Source: Clavelina lepadiformis
Lineage: Eukaryota; Chordata; Ascidiacea; Aplousobranchia; Clavelinidae
Reading direction: 5' to 3'
Length of the DNA: 64,000 nucleotides
Assembly (NCBI RefSeq): GCF_947623445.1
Contig: NC_135242.1
Location: forward strand, 20,212,001 to 20,276,000
Positions 59,685 through 64,000 of the stretch are shown here, in pieces. Position numbers and translations under genes: made by a program. Under the pieces are notes generated by a model. It saw nothing but the letters and a program-made list of their open reading frames with translations, searched no databases and was not told where the DNA came from. The stretch's first letter is position 1, and the number at the start of each line of letters is the position of its first letter.

Positions 59685-62177
59685 ATGATGAATGTAACTT
59701 TCTTTTTTGTCATAGCTTGCTTGGCCTTTTGCTCTGTGCTGTGTATTGTTGATGCACAAGAATGCATCAAGAATGATTGTTCTACTTTCAGTGAAAATAT
59801 CAACTCTGATTACAATAAAAGCTTTATTTCCTGCTCAATTCAGCCTGAAATGTGCGAAATCATTGACACCACTGAAAAACCAGATGACACAACTTATCAT
59901 GGAGATGGTCGCTTGATAGATTGGTATTTATATCCAGATCCAGTACATGCAGGCCTAAAAAGTATAGCTGTTAATATTTCATGGGGACCAACTAACAATG
60001 GTTTAGTGACTCACCTGCAAGGCTTTGAAGTAGTTTTCTCTAATGGCAAAGCAGCTTATCCACCCTTGTACTATTGCTTACACACAAAATTAGATTTTTT
60101 TAAACATGCTCTTTCAGACTTCCATTATGATTGCTTTGGGTTGATAAATCAAACTTATGTGAATCCAGGGGATCAAATTGACATTCTTGTAAGAAGTCTT
60201 CCACGGTCTCAAACCAATGAGAAAAAGTTCCGAATTGAAATACCCTGTTGCAAGAAACGAAAGAAGTTTTCGGAAGTTTCCTATTGTTCGCTAAAGAAGT
60301 TTATAAATGCAACCGCTAAAGTAGTTTCCTGCAATGACAGACTTGTACAATTTACGTATGTTGTACCAGATATTTATAGGAACAAATTTCACATTCAGTC
60401 TCTTGTATCCAATCCTGCTTACAAAACTGTATCTGTTTATAATACTAGTCAGCTTGCTGGAAATATTACTTTCACCCTTCCTGAAAAATGTAATTTTAGC
60501 CAAATCTTTGCAGTTGCCATTGTAGAGTCATCAAGATGTAGAGAGCGTTTATCTCTGACAACTTTTAACTTTACAGAATGCCAAAATGCTGCTGATGTCA
60601 CAACCTTCTTCACTATTGGGTTGGTGGGTACTATTTTTGTAATTATAGCTGCTGCCATAGTTGTGGTAGTTATTTCAGATAAGCGACATCACGTATCCAT
60701 ATGGTTAAGTTTAAAATGCGATCGTGATTCTAAGTTTGGAGGTGGAGTGATGGAGTCAGTTTCTCAACAACGTCAAGATGAAACTGAGCAGAGTGATGTC
60801 AAAGCTGGCATGAAAGACAAAGTCCAGAAATTGTTTGTTGTATTTTGCGATGATCATGATCAACACAGGTGTGTAATTCTCAAATTGATTAACTTCTTGG
60901 TGGAGGACTTGGGTTTCCAAGTGTCATCTGAACTTAGTGAAAGCTTAAATCTTATTGAAGATGCTTTTAGCTGGATGGATCAAAAACTCTCTGAAGCTGA
61001 TAAAGTTGTTGTTATTTGGTCTCCCTTAGGAAAGGAGAAATGGCAAAAGTATATGGAATGTTCAGTTATTGATTCTAATAGCCCTGATGTTTTTTCTCCA
61101 GTAGTAAAGCAAATCCGGAATGATTTGAGATGTGGAAGGAACCTGGGAAAATATATCTTTGCTTATTTTGAATACTGTTCGACAGATGTTATTCCTGATA
61201 TTTTTGCTGAACTTGCTGTCCCTTGCTTCCGATTAATGAATCAATTGGAAGACATTTATTTCAAGATAACTGGTGAAGAAAAATATAACCCTGGTGGTAC
61301 ATTGAGGGTGGAAAATGTGGAATCTGAACGCTATTTTTTGCACGGTATCAACAGGCATGGATTAGGCTTAAAAACACGTGTTGATGAAATGTGCAAATTT
61401 GTTCGGATTCATCCGAAATGGTTTGAAAGAAAAATTTCAGTTGAACCTTCCTGCCTTGTTTCAAGTTGTGTAAATCATGATTACATTCAAACCAACAGCA
61501 TTCATGTAGTGCCACCACCCATCGTTAATAATGTTCAAAAAACGGCTTTTATCAATAATGATGAAACTACTTCATTGTTAGACAACGGCTGCATAAAAGA
61601 AGTGCAGGTCCAGTCCGTAAATCATCAAATCACCACAGTACCAAGAAACAAGCCTGCACTTGAAAAAAGTGAAAATCTTTGCAGCATATCAACACCATCT
61701 TCTATAACACCTTACACGCATACATGGGAAGATCATGGGAATGTGTCTCCACCATATCAACCAATGCCGGGACAAAGCCATGATATGGCACCATGCCTAG
61801 AGCAGGACATCAAAGATGACAATATCATCATCAATAGTGTTGAAAAGATGATTAATCAGGATTCTGGATGCTACAAGGACTATAGAGATAATAATGTAAA
61901 TGATGCTGTTGCTTCCAGTCATGATTTATCTGAGCAACATGCATCAGACAAGCAACTTGGGAATAACAATGTATTAGACAGTGGAATCTGTAGCTATAAA
62001 CCACATTTTTCCAATGCAACATTTCATAATGAAAGAGATGCTTTGCTTAACAACGACCAAAGCTATGATGGTGTCATTCCAGAGGTTGCAAACCTTGCCC
62101 CTTTGGTGGTTTCTGAAGACCCGATGAAATTGCTAATGTCAATTAATTTACAATCAACCTGTGGAGGTATAAATTAG
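59685..62177 (+). CDS. IL17R: IL-17RA-like receptor 4 (SEFIR), single exon
   Basis: 830 codons, intact. The signal peptide is residues 1-24 (MMNVTFFFVIACLAFCSVLC). The ectodomain contains IDWYLYPD and SIAVNISWGPT and is cysteine-rich (CCKKRKK, CSLKK). TM is at 306-331. SEFIR, about 382-530, has KLFVVFCDDHDQHRCVILKL, ADKVVVIWSPLGKEKW, DVFSPVVKQIRNDL and FAYFEYCSTDVIP. The extension LMNQLEDIYFKITGEEKYNP through FVRIHPKWFE closely follows human IL17RA (MDRFEEVYFRI...CPDWFE). The FELY-type motif of the other three copies is replaced by SELSESLNLI. The tail carries DSGICS (765-770) and DPMKLLMSIN (812-821). The first two codons are both ATG; either could start translation. Confidence 0.93.
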   Translation: MMNVTFFFVIACLAFCSVLCIVDAQECIKNDCSTFSENINSDYNKSFISCSIQPEMCEIIDTTEKPDDTTYHGDGRLIDWYLYPDPVHAGLKSIAVNISWGPTNNGLVTHLQGFEVVFSNGKAAYPPLYYCLHTKLDFFKHALSDFHYDCFGLINQTYVNPGDQIDILVRSLPRSQTNEKKFRIEIPCCKKRKKFSEVSYCSLKKFINATAKVVSCNDRLVQFTYVVPDIYRNKFHIQSLVSNPAYKTVSVYNTSQLAGNITFTLPEKCNFSQIFAVAIVESSRCRERLSLTTFNFTECQNAADVTTFFTIGLVGTIFVIIAAAIVVVVISDKRHHVSIWLSLKCDRDSKFGGGVMESVSQQRQDETEQSDVKAGMKDKVQKLFVVFCDDHDQHRCVILKLINFLVEDLGFQVSSELSESLNLIEDAFSWMDQKLSEADKVVVIWSPLGKEKWQKYMECSVIDSNSPDVFSPVVKQIRNDLRCGRNLGKYIFAYFEYCSTDVIPDIFAELAVPCFRLMNQLEDIYFKITGEEKYNPGGTLRVENVESERYFLHGINRHGLGLKTRVDEMCKFVRIHPKWFERKISVEPSCLVSSCVNHDYIQTNSIHVVPPPIVNNVQKTAFINNDETTSLLDNGCIKEVQVQSVNHQITTVPRNKPALEKSENLCSISTPSSITPYTHTWEDHGNVSPPYQPMPGQSHDMAPCLEQDIKDDNIIINSVEKMINQDSGCYKDYRDNNVNDAVASSHDLSEQHASDKQLGNNNVLDSGICSYKPHFSNATFHNERDALLNNDQSYDGVIPEVANLAPLVVSEDPMKLLMSINLQSTCGGIN

Positions 62178-64000
62178 GACTTGGGAATTTGATCAATAAG
62201 AGACATGTGTCAAAGAGTATATAGTGTGTACCGTATTTCTTCAATTATAGGCCATCGCTTATGGTTATATTTCGTATCTGTTTTGTGCAGCTTATTATGT
62301 TTAACGTTTGTCGCAAAGCCTGAACCTAAATTAATTACATAAAACCTTTTACAAATCGATCCTCTAATTGGGCTACACATTTTTCATCATTCATTTTCTA
62401 AACCTAATTACTCATCTTTTAACAGGCTGCAAGGTCCAATTTGATAAAATACCCTACGTGTCACTGAAATTATTTCATGTTGTGGCTAATGTTCAAGGGC
62501 AATTTATAATTATTTTTTTTCTGCAGTGGCGTACAATCCTGGTTATACAAATTTATTTTATTTATTATCAGCTTATTTCCTCATTCTGAACGGCAAGACT
62601 ACTCCTTACACTGGACGTACATTCCGAAATGTTTATTAGACTGGTTAATAATCTTGCTTGTGGTATGGCTGGTAACATATATATTTATAAAGGCTTTGGC
62701 ATTTGCACAATAGTGGTGTTGCCTGTGAAGACATAAGTTCCGTTTGTACAATGCCACTTATAGTATAGTCAATAGTAGCCTACATTTAGTGCGTCATATC
62801 TACTGTATGTATTGCTTTAGTCTGATATAGGCCTATATGTAGGGACTAGGATACTTTTTCACACCATTTGTTCAATCTTGAAAATTTCGTCTTTGCTTAC
62901 TGTACTGCTGATTTTCCTTTGTTACTAATATGTGTTCCTAGTGTTTTGATAAAAATACATTGATTGTGCTAGTATGCATGATTTTGGTTTCTAGATAAAA
63001 GAGTTATTGGTTGTTACCTGCAACAGGCTATCATCACGGTATGTGCAGTAAGATATTTCCTCTTAAGTGTCTAAGAGTGCCACCATAAAAATTTACTTGG
63101 ATTCGGAAGTAAATGGAAAACGTAGTAGAGAAAGATCAAATAATCGATGGAATGATCATGGATGTAATTGAGAAAGACATGACAAAGATTGTGTTGTATT
63201 ACTTGAGGACGCTGGTATTAAGTGGGAATGGACGAAGCGGATCACCCGCCAACCCTTGCATTGTGAAGGGATCGCAACCGTAAAAACCCTCCGACGAGTG
63301 TCCACTAGTGAACTTAGAGTCTTAGAAGAGGCATAATACGAAAGACGGCTTGGGGTTCATGTAAATTAAGTAAACACGGTTGTTAACGCCATTTCAAAAA
63401 ATTTTCACTAAAATTATAATATTCAACGGTTAATCAGCAGCAATGAAGTTCCAAATCGCTTTTTTCTTTTAAGTATTCAAAATCGGTGTTGGCTTAAAAT
63501 ATTAAACATCATAGGAGCTGGTTCCCATTCGGTTTCTCATGCTTCAAGTGGTTTATAGATTCCAGGTCAACAATGTTTATGCACACGCCGGACATCATTA
63601 AAGTGACAAAACAAGGCTCAAATTATTTAAACTTTTAGTCTGTATGACGTGAAGAATGTGGTAAAAGTAGTCGAATCATTGCTCGGTGGCCTAATGGTTG
63701 GAACGCTGGTTTCGGACTGAGTGGAGCTGTACCGTTGCAATGTCCTTGGGCGCTGCATTAATGACACTTGCTCCTATTCTGTGGACCTGGTGAACAGTTC
63801 CAAAATCGGGCAATACTAAAAAAAAAACACAAAATAAACAATGTGTGACAATCGGAACTTTCACAAAGTGTAACTCAGTAGCTGGGGCATGAGTGATGAG
63901 TAGGGCAAGTTTTTGTTGCACTAAAAAGGTGAGAAAGTTGCACTTAATTTTAACAAAAGTTGCAGTAAAAAGTTGCATTTATGCACAAGTTTTTAAAAGC
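62178..64000. other. Downstream flank of the receptor cluster
   Basis: Contains the receptor 4 3'UTR and a candidate SINE at 63681-63831. No fifth receptor, complete or broken, was found. Confidence 0.5.
63681..63831 (+). mobile_element. Candidate tRNA-derived SINE
   Basis: GCTCGGTGGCCTAATGGTTGG contains a sequence fitting the pol III A-box consensus TRGYNNARNNG at 63687-63697. A weaker B-box-like GTTGCAATGTCC follows at 63734-63745. An A-rich tail is at about 63818-63830. No full tRNA cloverleaf could be drawn, so this is tRNA-related at best. Single copy in the window. Confidence 0.4.

Noticed and set aside
63681-63760. A functional tRNA gene
   Set aside because: A-box fits but no cloverleaf or good B-box; better explained as a tRNA-derived SINE.

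Overview
This is animal nuclear DNA, AT-rich, with GT-AG introns and many small repeats. The genes are orthologues of metazoan housekeeping and signalling genes. Three features together suggest a tunicate (Ciona-like ascidian): an RNA polymerase II largest subunit with about 50 CTD heptads, a tight EMC5-GPN2 pair that looks like an operon, and IL-17RA-type receptors. The species call is inference from gene content and layout.

Layout. 1-4371 is a repeat graveyard: a non-autonomous hAT element, a pogo/Tigger-like transposase fragment, and a LINE fragment interrupted by a 175-bp hAT MITE with a perfect 8-bp target duplication. 4372-9198 carries EMC5/MMGT1 and GPN2 on the + strand, only 45 bp apart. 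9943-20923 is POLR2A (RPB1) on the - strand, with a TATA box and a CRE upstream and a second promoter-like cluster about 300 bp further out. 22450-24440 is a decayed hAT transposase with BED-finger remnants. 25442-29867 is an LMBR1-family membrane protein (-). 32000-33850 is NCKIPSD/SPIN90 (-), a single exon. 33900-36900 is intergenic, with a MITE, a 435-bp foldback and a transposon relic. 36934-38329 is hydroxylysine kinase (HYKK, -). 40969-42502 is COMMD4 (-). 43536-44855 is KAT5/Tip60 (-), a single exon.

46072-62177 is the most interesting part. Four IL-17RA-like receptors lie head to tail on the + strand. Each is one uninterrupted exon of 723-830 codons with a signal peptide, extracellular region, one TM, SEFIR domain with C-terminal extension, and a long polar tail. 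The tails are very divergent but share a short motif at the extreme C-terminus. Two of them also carry a DSGxxS motif. Each start codon is preceded within about 30-70 bp by a splice-acceptor-like sequence.

The housekeeping genes act independently: EMC5 in ER membrane protein insertion, GPN2 and POLR2A both in RNA polymerase II biology (GPN GTPases assist polymerase assembly and import), KAT5 in histone acetylation, COMMD4 in Commander/NF-kB trafficking, NCKIPSD in actin nucleation, and HYKK in lysine catabolism. The receptor cluster looks like a locally expanded immune or signalling family.
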